Below, one piece after another: positions 1 to 9,003 of a DNA stretch of 64,000 bases. Origin of the DNA: Chitinophaga niabensis. GTDB taxonomy: Bacteria > Bacteroidota > Bacteroidia > Chitinophagales > Chitinophagaceae. The stretch's first letter is position 1. Each line of letters starts with the position of its first letter. Made by a program: the position numbers and the translations under genes. The stretch is taken from assembly GCF_039545795.1 (NCBI RefSeq), contig NZ_CP154260.1:5001-69000 (forward strand). The letters are read 5' to 3'. Below the pieces are notes generated by a model. The model was not told the origin of the DNA, did no database searches, and saw nothing but the letters and a program-made list of their open reading frames with translations.

Positions 1-125
1 TAAGCGTGAAACTTACCTCGAGATGAGTTTACTTTTAGGGCCGTCGGAGACTACGACGTTGATAGGCTACAGGTGTAAGGATAGTAATATCGAAGCCGAG
101 TAGTACTAATTGCCCGTAAGCTTTA
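1..125 (+). rRNA. rrl: 23S ribosomal RNA, 3' end (partial)
   Basis: The window opens inside the last part of a large-subunit rRNA gene. The text around 50-125 (ACGTTGATAGGC, then GAAGCCGAGTAGTACTAATT, GCCCGTAAGCTTT) is the conserved 3' end of bacterial 23S rRNA in its Bacteroidota form. The 5' part lies outside the window. The exact 3' end is estimated to within a few bases. A 5S gene follows after about 95 bp. Confidence 0.93.
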
Positions 126-220
126 ATTTTATTATTCGTTCCCTGCTCTGCAAAGAGCATTGTTTTACAACTTCCCAATATGTAAATTATTGTCGTCAAG
201 ACTAGAGATATACAAGATCT

Positions 221-332
<112 letters not shown>

Positions 333-340
333 TTATTTAA

Positions 341-378
341 AGAGCCTTATCGTTCATTCGGTAAGGCTCTTTTGTTTT
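341..378 (+). terminator. Intrinsic terminator of the rrn operon
   Basis: AGAGCCTTAT at 341-350 pairs with GTAAGGCTCT at 361-370; a further C-G and G-C pair close a 6-nt loop. A T-rich run (TTTGTTTTT) follows directly. It stands just after the 5S gene. Confidence 0.85.
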
Positions 379-465
379 TATACCCCTTTACGTTAACCAC
401 CCCATCATTACGCAGATACACTGCGTACCCGCTCCGCACTTTTACATTCCAACCCAAACACACAT

Positions 466-1422
466 ATGCAACCACTAAAAGGAAAAATAGCTGTTGTAGC
501 AGGCGCTACACGCGGTGCTGGCAGAGGTATAGCCTGTATGCTCGGAGAAGCAGGTGCCACGGTTTACTGTACCGGCAGAAGTACCCGCGGAAACCTGGCA
601 TCTGGCAGTAATCGCCCGGAGACCATTGAAGAGACTGCAGAAATGGTCACTGAAAAAGGAGGCACCGGCATTCCTGCGAGAACGGACCATAGTGATGAAG
701 CACAGGTAGCAGCCCTGTTTGAACGTATTACGAAAGAACAGGGAAAACTGGATATCCTGGTGAATGATGTGTGGGGAGGAGATGCACTTATGCAATGGGG
801 TAAGTCTTTCTGGGAAGAAGATCTTTCTAATGGATTTAAGATGCTGCAGCAGGCTGTGCATACGCATATCCTGACCAGTAAATATGCCATTCCATTAATG
901 CTCCCCGTAAAGAACGGATTGATCGTAGAGATAACAGATGGGGATGGATTCTTTTATCGCGGACACTTGTTCTATGACCTGGTGAAAACTTCCATTATCC
1001 GCCTTGCTTTTGGAATGGCAGAGGAACTGAAAGAGCATCATATTACTTCCGTTGCCGTGACCCCTGGTTTTCTGAGATCTGAGGCCATGTTGGAGCATTT
1101 TGGGGTAACAGAGGAGAACTGGCAGGATGGGACTAAGGTGGATCCTAATTTCATCGCATCTGAGACACCTTATTTCGTTGGGCGCGCAGTGGCAGCACTG
1201 GCGGCTGATCCGGATGTATTTGAGAAAACCGGCAGGGTGTACAGTTCCTGGAACCTTTCAGATGAATATGGATTTATAGATATTGACGGGAATATACCTC
1301 ACTGGAAGAATTATGTGGCGAAGATCATTCCTGACTATAAATACAAAGAATGTGACGATGAATTTTACAGTTACTGGCGGTTCTTATCTGGCAAAAAGAT
1401 AGGGTCTACTGCCTGGGAATAA
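466..1422 (+). CDS. Short-chain dehydrogenase/reductase (SDR)
   Basis: A 318-aa NAD(P)-dependent oxidoreductase with a Rossmann fold. The cofactor loop GxxxGxG is G13-A-T-R-G17-A-G19, after a short beta strand. N100 (LVND) stands at the structural Asn position, and Y170-D-L-V-K174 is the catalytic YxxxK pair. The usual catalytic Ser position reads E-I-T-D-G-D (155-160), as in a subgroup resembling DHRS1-like SDRs. The chain is longer than classical 250-aa SDRs because of a C-terminal extension rich in Trp and Tyr. The substrate cannot be read from the sequence. It stands alone between the rrn terminator and its own terminator. ATG 466 is the first start ahead of the nucleotide-binding motif; no good promoter was seen. 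Confidence 0.85.
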   Translation: MQPLKGKIAVVAGATRGAGRGIACMLGEAGATVYCTGRSTRGNLASGSNRPETIEETAEMVTEKGGTGIPARTDHSDEAQVAALFERITKEQGKLDILVNDVWGGDALMQWGKSFWEEDLSNGFKMLQQAVHTHILTSKYAIPLMLPVKNGLIVEITDGDGFFYRGHLFYDLVKTSIIRLAFGMAEELKEHHITSVAVTPGFLRSEAMLEHFGVTEENWQDGTKVDPNFIASETPYFVGRAVAALAADPDVFEKTGRVYSSWNLSDEYGFIDIDGNIPHWKNYVAKIIPDYKYKECDDEFYSYWRFLSGKKIGSTAWE

Positions 1423-1463
1423 AAGATAATACTACAGACATATGTTTATTGTTTAGTTACGAT

Positions 1464-1491
1464 AAAGCGCTGTGTTCACAGCGCTTTTTTT
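1464..1491 (+). terminator. Intrinsic terminator after the SDR gene
   Basis: Perfect hairpin AAAGCGCTGTG (1464-1474) / CACAGCGCTTT (1477-1487), followed by a T run on the plus strand. It ends transcription about 40 bp after the SDR stop. Confidence 0.85.
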
Positions 1492-1496
1492 TAAAC

Positions 1497-1530
1497 AAAA
1501 ATGGCCCGGATACTTTATCCGGGCCATTTT
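1497..1530 (-). terminator. Bidirectional terminator at the hisS 3' end
   Basis: A perfect 13-bp stem with a 3-nt loop (AATGGCCCGGATA at 1500-1512 paired with 1516-1528), flanked by A and T runs on both sides. It begins 1 bp beyond the hisS stop and can also act on read-through from the SDR gene. Confidence 0.85.
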
Positions 1531-1531
1531 A

Positions 1532-2874
1532 TCAGAAGGCAAAGTCCGCCAGCTCTTCCGGCTTGATCGTGAACCTTTGCTTTAAGGGAATATTTTTGAT
1601 GAAGATGGTATCCGGCGCATTGTCTTCTACATATGCGATAAAGGGAATGCCACGCTTCTCTGCGTATTTATATTGTTTGTCCTGTTTGATATCTTCTGTG
1701 AATAGTTCTGTTACAATACCCCGTTCACGTACCTGGCTCACATATTTGAAAACCTCCGGCAGTCTGGCTTCTCCCGGATGGAAAAAAATTACCTGTGTAG
1801 ATTGCTGGGCAGCAGCGGGGAATAACTGCAGTTCTTCCAATACATCGTAGATACGATCTACGCCAAAAGAAACACCTACACCTGAAATGCCCGGTAAACC
1901 GAATAAACCGTAAGGTCATCATAACGGCCACCACCGCCTATGCTGCCCATATTCACTCCCGCAGGAGCTTTTACCTCTACGATCATACCTGTATAATAAT
2001 TGAGGCCGCGTGCTAATGTGAGGTCAATGAGTGGTTCGGAATTGAAGGTGGCGAGTTTACCGTTTAATACATAACGTAACTCTTCTACTCCTTTCAACCC
2101 TGTTTCAGAGTTGGCGAGTAATATGGAGAGCCTTTCCAGTTTCTCTTTATTGCTGCCTTGAACAGCAATAAAAGCCATGACTGTATCTATCTCTGCTGGC
2201 TGCAGACCGCGTTGGGCCAATTCTTCCCGCACACCGTTATCGCCGATCTTATCCAATTTATCAATAGCAATGGTGATATCGATCATCAGGTCTGTACGGC
2301 CCACGAGTTCTGCCAATCCTGCCAGCACCTTACGGTTGTTGATCTTCAGCTGATAATCTTTCATGCCAAGATCAGTGAGTACTGTATCATAGATCTTCAG
2401 CAATTCCACTTCATTGACAAGGGAATTACTTCCCACCACATCAGCATCACATTGGTAGAACTCGCGGTAGCGGCCACGTTGAGGTTTATCTCCCCGCCAT
2501 ACCGGTTGGATCTGGTAACGCTTAAAGGGTAGTACCAGTTTGCCATGGTTCATCACCACGTAACGGGCAAAAGGAATGGTGAGATCGTATTTTAAAGATT
2601 TTTCGCAGAGTAATAAGCTCAGTTCCCGATTGTCTTTTGCCTGTTGAGCACGGCCAAGGATGTCCCCATTGTCCAACACCTTAAAAATGAGGCGGTCTCC
2701 TTCTTCCCCGTATTTTCCGAGCAGCGTAGAGGTATTTTCCATAGCTGGTGTTTCCAGCGGCTGGAAGCCGTATAGTTCAAATGTTTTGCGGATGGTTGCA
2801 AGAATATAGTTGCGCTTGCGTACCACTTCCGGCCCGAAATCTCGTGTACCTGCGGGGATACTTAATTTTGCCAT
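1532..2874 (-). pseudogene. hisS: Histidyl-tRNA synthetase, interrupted by one frameshift (probably a sequence error)
   Basis: Class II aminoacyl-tRNA synthetase that charges tRNA-His; an essential, normally single-copy cytoplasmic enzyme. The N-terminal frame (start 2874) begins MAKLSIPAGTRDFGPEVV and runs through motif 2 (PVWRGDKPQRGRYREFYQCD) to GGGRYDDLT, then leaves frame and stops at 1876. Restoring one base near 1908 (CC to CCC on the plus strand) continues it as LFGLPGISGVGVSFGVDR (motif 3) and on into the anticodon-binding domain, which ends at 1532. The restored length is about 447 aa, close to the family norm. Both halves are well conserved, so the break is most easily read as a homopolymer error. 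It sits 31 bp downstream of the phosphatase gene and is probably co-transcribed with it. Confidence 0.9.
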
Positions 2875-2905
2875 TATGATCAGGAATGAATTTGAATATA
2901 ATATT

Positions 2906-3337
2906 TTACTGATTTACAATGCGTTCACAGGCATTGTGGATCAGGTTGAAGACAGGCTCAAACAGTGCATCATCGTACCAGGGGTCTGGTACCGGCTGCT
3001 GGTGTTCGAGCAATAATTGTACCTTTTCGCGGTCTGCATTACTCCGGGCTTTGCGCAGCACATCCCGGTAGTTGTCCAGGTCCATCACATAGATCCGGTC
3101 GAAAGTATCAAAGTCGCCCGCATTGAACTGCCTGCCTCTTAGCCCTGAAATATCAATGCCATGCTGCCTGGCCACTTTCACTGATCTGGCGTCTGGCGGG
3201 TCTCCCACATGCCAGTTTCCGGTGCCGGCGGAATCTATCTCCCAGTTTAAATGCTTTTGTGCGGCCATATGGCGGAGAATGCCTTCAGCAAGGGGAGACC
3301 GGCAAATGTTGCCGAGGCAAACCATCAATATCTTCAT
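2906..3337 (-). CDS. Low-molecular-weight protein tyrosine phosphatase
   Basis: A 143-aa cytoplasmic phosphatase of the LMW-PTP/arsenate reductase fold. The signature CX5R loop is C7-L-G-N-I-C-R13-S14 at the extreme N-terminus, and the general acid is in the DPWYDD motif near the C-terminus (V-P-D-P-W-Y). The length fits the family (about 140-160 aa). It probably dephosphorylates protein phosphotyrosine; in bacteria such enzymes often counter BY-kinases, but no kinase is in this window. It is the first gene of a likely two-gene operon with hisS. A TAggTTTG -7 element lies about 87 bp upstream on the minus strand. Confidence 0.9.
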   Translation of the reverse strand: MKILMVCLGNICRSPLAEGILRHMAAQKHLNWEIDSAGTGNWHVGDPPDARSVKVARQHGIDISGLRGRQFNAGDFDTFDRIYVMDLDNYRDVLRKARSNADREKVQLLLEHQQPVPDPWYDDALFEPVFNLIHNACERIVNQ

Positions 3338-3423
3338 TGTTGCTGTTTCTGGAAGAGTAAACGGCTGGTAACCAGCGGCTTATTTTCCTTGCTGGCACCG
3401 CTTCCTCCTCATTTTTCTGACCG

Positions 3424-3431
3424 CAAACCTA
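3424..3431 (-). promoter_or_regulatory. Putative Bacteroidetes -7 element (phosphatase-hisS operon)
   Basis: On the minus strand this reads TAGGTTTG, a perfect match to the TAnnTTTG -7 consensus of Bacteroidetes sigma-ABfr. No TTTG is found at the -33 position, so support is partial. The leader to the start codon at 3337 would be about 80 nt. Confidence 0.4.
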
Positions 3432-3616
3432 CCGAATTTTCAGGGAAGTCTATAATGCATTCTCGTACAATTGCATATGTTAAAACTTTGCTGTAATATG
3501 GAAACAGGGAAGCAATGCATCTCTAAAATGAAGACTGCTGAAGATTTTTTAACAAACGAATAAGTTTCTATGACTAGCAGAAAACAATTTTTTTTGTATA
3601 CTTGTAATTTGCCACC

Positions 3617-3849
3617 ATGCAACAGGAGAACGAACACAGGAACAAACGAATGAATGTATCTTATCGTCCAATGGGCGAGTTGATCAGGGGAGTATTTTTA
3701 TAGCCTTCGGCTTATATGCACTTTTCTCCGAGCGGTTAGGCTTAGGCCAACTTTCTTTATCACCGGAAGTACTTTATGCACTCGGTGGTATTTTATGTGC
3801 GTATGGATTATTTCGTGTGTACAGGGGAGTTAAACAATTATTTTTTTGA
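3617..3849 (+). pseudogene. Small two-helix membrane protein, frameshifted
   Basis: This short gene is split by one missing T in the run at 3695-3699. From ATG 3617 the frame reads M-Q-Q-E-N-E-H-R-N-K-R and reaches ELIRGVF, then a TAG. Adding one T continues as FIAFGLYALFSERLG, then a second hydrophobic helix (VLYALGGILCAYGLF), and ends R-V-Y-R-G-V-K-Q-L-F-F at 3849, about 77 aa in all. The layout (charged N-terminus, RGVF, helix, loop, helix, RxYRGxK tail) resembles small hypothetical membrane proteins that, as I recall, sit beside PstS-like and ExbB/ExbD/TonB genes in Bacteroidota. Its function is unknown. It is followed after 30 bp by the PstS-like gene and is probably in its operon. Confidence 0.6.
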
Positions 3850-3879
3850 TCCTATTATTTCGTCACCATTAGACAGACA

Positions 3880-4808
3880 GTGCGTATGTTTTTAAGAACT
3901 AAAAACTGGATGAGGATTTTATTTGCAACCATGAGTGGCATGGTGGTTGTAGCAGCTTGTAATTCAGGATCAACTTCTAACGGAGAAGAGAAGGATACGC
4001 CCACTTCAGGAACTATTCATATTTCTGTAGATGAGACTTACAAACCGCTTTTAGATTCAGAGATCAAAGTATTTCAATCTTTATACCCGAAAACAAAGAT
4101 CATTGCTGAATACAAACCTGAGGCAGATTGTTTTAAAGATCTGTTCAGCGATAGTGCCAGAATGATCATTGTTACCAGGGAACTGAAAGACGAGGAGAAG
4201 GAATATTTCAAAAGGAAAAGATCCGCCCGCAAAGTCTGAAGCTGGCAACTGATGCGATAGCGCTGATCGTGAACCACGCTAACCCGGATTCCATCCTTAC
4301 GATGGACCAGGTGCGCAAGATCATGGTGGGAGAAGGAGATAAGCCATGGCAGATTGTATTTGACAATCAGAATTCCAGCACGGTACGTTTTATCCGTGAT
4401 TCCATCAATAAGGGTAAACCTTTACCAGCTACTACCATGGCTGCGAAAACGAATCCTGAGGTGATCGATTACGTATCCAAGAATAAGAATGCGATCGGTG
4501 TAATAGGTGTGAACTGGATCTCAGATACAAATGATTCAACAGCGATTGATTTTACAAAGCAGGTGACTACAGTGAAATTACGTGCGGATGGTTATACTGA
4601 TTTTGTGCAGCCGTATCAATTTTACATTGGAATGAAATCATACCCGCTGACACGCGGCATGTTTTATATCTTGAAAGAACCTTATCAGGGCCTGGGCGCG
4701 GGGTTTGCCACTTTCCTCGGCGGTCAGGAAGGCCAACTCCTGATAGGTAAGTTTAAATTGTATCCTGCAAGACTGAATATTGTCTTCCGGGAAGCTACTT
4801 TGAAATAA
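3880..4808 (+). pseudogene. PstS-like substrate-binding lipoprotein, frameshifted
   Basis: Periplasmic binding-protein-like lipoprotein related to phosphate-binding PstS. A lipoprotein signal ends VVVAAC (C27 from ATG 3880). It continues with G-T-I-H-I-S-V-D-E-T-Y-K-P, typical of the first strand of this fold. The frame breaks at the A run 4210-4213: one added A joins EEKEYFKK to EKIRPQSLKLATDAIALIVN and on through QVRKIMVGE and NSSTVRFIRDSI to the stop at 4808. The restored protein is about 309 aa. No PstCAB permease genes are nearby, so it may not serve phosphate import; homologues often sit beside ExbBD/TonB genes. It is followed after 37 bp by a TPR gene, suggesting one operon with the small membrane protein. 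Confidence 0.8.
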
Positions 4809-4845
4809 TAAATACTGATAAAACACAACTAAAACCGGATTGCTC

Positions 4846-6571
4846 ATGAACAGAAGGAAAAGTTTATTTGTAGCCATGCTCTGCATAGCCAACGGGGCCA
4901 TGGCACAATCTGTGGAAGATGGTTTGAAGGATTTGTACTATGGCAAATTCCAAACCGCGAAACAGAACCTTGAAAAGGCGATAGCCGCCAAACCAACGGA
5001 TGACCGCGCTTATTATTACCTCGGTATAGCTGAGCTGGGATTGGAAAACCGCGATGGCGCAGCCGCAGCCTTTACAAAAGGTCTTGCTGCAGTACCTGCT
5101 TCCCCACTGCTGACTGCAGGTTTAGGTCGTATTGACCTCCTGAACGGCAAAAATGCTGAAGCAAAGCAAAAATTTGAATCTGCCAGCACTGCCTCAGAAG
5201 GCCGTAATGGAGACGTTGCCCGCGCTATTGCAGATGCTAACAGTGAAATTGTTACGGGAGACCGTGGTTATGCACTGACCACTATGGAGAAGCTGCTGAA
5301 TAACGAAGGCCGTAAGAAAAAACAAATGTACACCGCTACTGCGGCTGATTATATCGAGCTGGGCGATGCTTACCGTTTCCTGGGTGGTGAAAATGGCGGT
5401 AAAGCCATTGGCGCTTACGAAAAAGCCCTGGAACTGGATCCTAACAACGCCGAAGCTGTAATGAAGCAAGGGCTTGTAAACTACAACGCACGTTTGCTGC
5501 AGCAGGCTGTAGGTGACTGGACGAAAGCTACTAACATGGATGCAAACTATGCTCCTGCTTATTTTGAGCTTTACCAGTTCTACATCACGCTGAAAAAGGA
5601 TCAATACTCTCCATCAAATGCTTCTAAGTACCTGCAAAAGTATGTAGAAGTGAGTGATCCTTCAGACAAAGCAAAGAACGAATACTACCTTGCAGCCCTG
5701 TCTTTCCTCCAAAAGGATTACGATGCGGCTATCAACAAGGCTAAAGCGCTGATGGCCAGTGCCAATGAAGTGTATAAAACGAAACTGACGCACCTGACTG
5801 CTGATGCTCATTTGCAAAAGGGAGATTCTCTCGCTGCAAAAACAATAATGGATGAGCGTGCCAAGGTCTTAGGGGAGGCAAAACTCGAACTCAACGATCT
5901 GAAACTCCTGAGTGCTATTTACGCAAAATTGAAATCCGGAGATTCTGCTACTCAGGCGCAATTCACATTGCAGGCAGGTAACTACCTGGAGAATATGCAG
6001 AAGCGGATACTGCAAAAGATGCAGAGAAATTCCGTGGTATTGCAGAGGCATTCAAAGGATGAACAACTATGCGAAAGCTGCTAAATGGTATGGCAGAACA
6101 CTGGCTGTAAAAGACAATCCCCGTGCCATTGAAGACCAGTTCTTTAAAGGTATTTATGAGTACTATTCTCAGCAATATGCTTTAGCAGATTCTACCTGGT
6201 CAGATTTCACTACCAAGTATCCTACTCAGGCAAACGGATTTTACTGGAGAGGCATGAGCAACTTTGCAGTTGATCAGCAGGCTAAGGAAGGTAAAGCGAA
6301 AGAGCCTTTTGAAAAATACATCTCCATGATCAAACCTGAAGATGAAGCAAAATCCAAAAGGAATCTTACGAATGCTTACACTTACCTGATGCTGTATCAT
6401 TACAACAAGGATGATAAAGCCTCTATGCAGCCTTTCATGGACAAACTGGTAGCTATTGACCCGGCCAATGAAACTGTTCGCCAGGTGAAGGAATATCTTG
6501 AGTCTACCAACAAAGCAGCTTCTGGTGGTGGTACCGCCGCTAAGACACCTGCTTCTAAAGGCAGCAAATAA
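4846..6571 (+). pseudogene. Secreted TPR-repeat protein (copy 1), two frameshifts
   Basis: Periplasmic tetratricopeptide-repeat protein, about 575 aa when restored. Start ATG 4846 gives a signal peptide (M-N-R-R-K-S-L, hydrophobic core, A-M-A-Q), aligned with the paralogue at 6881; an upstream TTG at 4840 is not needed. TPR units run through the chain (for example A-R-A-Y-Y-Y-L-G-I-A-E-L-G-L, residues 40-60). Two single-base losses break it: an A at 5992-5993 and a G at 6057-6058. Restoring both gives YLEKYAEADTAKDAEKFRG and AFKGMNNYAKAAKWY, which align without gaps to YLEKFAASDTLKDLDRYEG and AFNAARVYDKAAEWY in the paralogue. It probably scaffolds envelope protein contacts; partners are unknown. 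Confidence 0.85.
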
Positions 6572-6598
6572 ATAGAATTATAGGATAATAGATCCGGT

Positions 6599-6632
6599 AA
6601 AAGGCAGCGCTCATGAGCGCTGCCTTTTTTTT
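6599..6632 (+). terminator. Intrinsic terminator after TPR copy 1
   Basis: A 28-nt perfect palindrome centred at 6612/6613 (AAAGGCAGCGCTCA and its complement) followed by a T run. The rest of the 309-bp gap to 6880 (6633-6880) shows no gene and no clear promoter element. Confidence 0.88.
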
Positions 6633-6880
6633 ATGGCTAAACAGCCCTTTTCTGTGATAGAATAGGTAACTATTTCTTTTCCAATAGCCTTCCTCCGTCC
6701 CGCAGATTTAACTTTTCATGCATTGTTTTTACCGTTAGAAATGAGTAAATTCAGTGAAGAGTAAGCCCCCAATTTGCCGGACTTCGCTCTCTTTCTGGCA
6801 TGTTTTTTATACGAGTAACCTATACCGGTTGTAAACTAAACTGACTCCGGTATGTATTTTACGGATTAAAACTAAAACCC

Positions 6881-8629
6881 ATGAACAAGCGTATCAGCAC
6901 TTTAATAGCCTTGCTGTTCCTGGCCAGCGGGGTCATGGCTCAGTCAATAGAGGATGGACTTAAGAAGCTTTACTACGGTAAATACGCCGGAGCAAAGCAG
7001 GATTTCGAGAAGGTGATTGCCGCTAAACCTACGGAGGATAGAGGTTATTATTATCTGGGGATCTCTGAACTTGGCCTGGAAAATAAACAAGGGGCAACCG
7101 CAGCATTCCAGAAAGGATTGCAGGCAGTTCCCAATTCTCCATTGCTGACGGCAGGTATGGGCCGCATGGACCTGCTGAATGGCAACGCTTCCGCTGCCCG
7201 CCAGAAGTTCGATGCCGCTACCACCGCTACAAAAGGTAAAAATGGAGAAGTGGCGCGTGCCATAGCAGATGCCAATTCAGAAGTGAAAGGAGGCGACAGG
7301 AATTATGCGCTGACCACCATGACGGTGTTAATGAATAATGAAGGGGCTAAAAAGCGGGATGTGTATAATGCCACTGCGGCGGATTACATAGAACTGGGAG
7401 ACGCTTATCGCTCCCTGGGTGGTGAAAATGGCGGTAAAGCCATTGCAGCATATGAGAAAGCCCTTGAGCTGGAAGCCAATAATGCAGAAGCAGTGATGAA
7501 ACAGGGACATGTGAACTACAATGCCAAGCTTTTGCAGCAGGCGGTAGGGGATTATGCGAAAGCGGCCACCCTGGACCCTAATTATGCTCCGGTGTTCTAC
7601 GAACTGTATCAGTTTTACTACACTCCCAAACCACAGCAGTTCTCTTTACCCAAGGCTAAGGAAAATCTGCAGAAGTACCTGAGCCTTTCTGATCCCGGAG
7701 ATCGTATCAAAAATGAATATTACCTCGCTTCCATTATGTTCTTTGACAAAGACTTTGATGGCGCGATCGCCAAGGCAAAAACCCTGATACCCCAGGCTAA
7801 TGATTCCTATAAAACAAAACTGAACCGTATGATAGCGGATGCTTACCTGCAAAAGGGGGATTCGCTGAATGCAAAGCAGGCCTTTGATGAATATGCCCAG
7901 AAAACAGGAGAAGATAAACTGGAACCCATTGATTTTAAACTGGGTAGTGAAATCTATGGCCGTATCAAATACCAGGATTCTGCTCAGCAGGAGCAAATTG
8001 ACCAGAAGGCTTTAACCTATCTTGAGAAATTTGCTGCTTCGGATACGTTAAAAGACCTGGACAGGTATGAAGGTGTGGCTAAGGCCTTTAATGCAGCCCG
8101 CGTATATGATAAAGCGGCAGAATGGTATCAAAAGTATATTGATCTGAAAACGGAGCTGAAAGAGAAACCTGCTGCAGTGGATTATTTTAATGTAGGGTTT
8201 AATTATTACCGTGCTTCTGCAGGTAACACTACGGATACCAATATGCTGAACAAATCAGCGGAGGCATTTGCCAAACTGTCCTCCAACTATCCGGAACTGA
8301 CCACGGGCCATTACTGGCAGGGCATGACGTCTGCAGGTAAGGATGTGGAGGCTAAAACCGGGTTGGCGCTTCCTTATTTTGAGAAGTATATTTCCATGGC
8401 GGAAGCGGATAGCCAAAAGAACAAGGCCGGGCTGGTAAAAGCATATACTTACCTGATGGTATACTATTATAACAAGGACGATAAAACCAATATGCAGAAG
8501 TACATGGATAAGCTTTTGCCGCTTGATCCGAATAGTGAACCTATTAAACAGATCAAGGATAACCTGAGCAATAAGAATTCGGCCCCGGCCAAAACAAGTG
8601 CTCCGGCAAAGGCAAAAGCCAGCAGTTAG
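6881..8629 (+). CDS. Secreted TPR-repeat protein (copy 2)
   Basis: An intact 582-aa paralogue of the preceding gene. The signal peptide is M-N-K-R-I-S-T-L-I-A, then a hydrophobic core and V-M-A-Q (residues 1-21). TPR-like helical pairs follow from about residue 25 to 560, with the repeated shape G-x-Y-x-x-A-x-x-x-F-x-K. The C-terminus (about 563-582) is a low-complexity Ala/Pro/Lys/Ser tail. It is expected in the periplasm, as a protein-protein interaction scaffold. It has its own gap and terminator upstream, so copy 2 is probably transcribed separately. Tail-like sequence continues for about 100 bp beyond the stop (see the repeat at 8635). Confidence 0.85.
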   Translation: MNKRISTLIALLFLASGVMAQSIEDGLKKLYYGKYAGAKQDFEKVIAAKPTEDRGYYYLGISELGLENKQGATAAFQKGLQAVPNSPLLTAGMGRMDLLNGNASAARQKFDAATTATKGKNGEVARAIADANSEVKGGDRNYALTTMTVLMNNEGAKKRDVYNATAADYIELGDAYRSLGGENGGKAIAAYEKALELEANNAEAVMKQGHVNYNAKLLQQAVGDYAKAATLDPNYAPVFYELYQFYYTPKPQQFSLPKAKENLQKYLSLSDPGDRIKNEYYLASIMFFDKDFDGAIAKAKTLIPQANDSYKTKLNRMIADAYLQKGDSLNAKQAFDEYAQKTGEDKLEPIDFKLGSEIYGRIKYQDSAQQEQIDQKALTYLEKFAASDTLKDLDRYEGVAKAFNAARVYDKAAEWYQKYIDLKTELKEKPAAVDYFNVGFNYYRASAGNTTDTNMLNKSAEAFAKLSSNYPELTTGHYWQGMTSAGKDVEAKTGLALPYFEKYISMAEADSQKNKAGLVKAYTYLMVYYYNKDDKTNMQKYMDKLLPLDPNSEPIKQIKDNLSNKNSAPAKTSAPAKAKASS

Positions 8630-8634
8630 CATCT

Positions 8635-8733
8635 GGTAAGAATGCCCGGCTAAAACAAAAGCCAGCCAGTAAAACTGAGCTGTAAGAATGTAGTAAGAAT
8701 ACGGTAAGAATGCTCCGCCAAAACAAAAAGCAG
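8635..8733 (+). repeat. Degenerate repeats copying the 3' coding tail of the TPR gene
   Basis: GGTAAGAATGCCCGGCTAAA at 8635 recurs as GGTAAGAATGCTCCGCCAAA at 8703, a 68-bp period; both are followed by ACAAAA. The 8-mer GTAAGAAT occurs at 8636, 8682, 8693 and 8704, the last three at exactly 11-bp steps. Read in one frame, 8645-8671 gives P-A-K-T-K-A-S-Q-stop, nearly the same as the end of the gene (A-P-A-K-A-K-A-S-S). It looks like slippage products of the tail, now outside the reading frame. Confidence 0.55.
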
Positions 8734-8774
8734 AGCAAAGCCAAGTAACTATATTTCAGTAACTTATTTTTAGG

Positions 8775-8803
8775 TGCCTCCGGTTACTACCGGAGGCATT
8801 TTT
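8775..8803 (+). terminator. Intrinsic terminator after TPR copy 2
   Basis: TGCCTCCGGT (8775-8784) pairs perfectly with ACCGGAGGCA (8789-8798), loop TACT, followed by TTTTTG. Confidence 0.87.
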
Positions 8804-8943
8804 GTTGTTAGTGCTTTACGCTCAATTGTTTAGGAATTGTCATACCCAAACAACTATGCATTTGGAAACCCCGGAAACCCAAACAATCATATCTGATTAT
8901 ATTACATATACAAAAAAAAGATTAGATTTTCCCCCGTCATGGA

Positions 8944-8974
8944 TTTGATTTATGCATTTCTTGCAGTATTTTTG
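8944..8974 (+). promoter_or_regulatory. Bacteroidetes-type promoter of the nuo operon
   Basis: TTTG at 8944-8947 (-33), a 19-bp spacer, then TATTTTTG at 8967-8974 (-7). Both elements and the spacing match the Bacteroidetes housekeeping consensus. Transcription should start near 8981, giving a leader of about 23 nt to nuoA at 9004. The direct repeat ACCCAAACAA at 8844 and 8877 lies upstream. Between the TPR terminator and this promoter no gene is seen. Confidence 0.75.
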
Positions 8975-9003
8975 CGCTTTCGGACAATTATATTGGGAAG
9001 CTT

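Noticed and set aside
475..867. Antisense open frames over the SDR gene
   Set aside because: The plus frame has the complete SDR motifs; the antisense frames lack any recognisable domain.
3364..3376. Short palindrome GCTGGTAACCAGC upstream of the phosphatase gene
   Set aside because: Only a 5-6 bp stem with a tiny loop and no T tract; likely chance.
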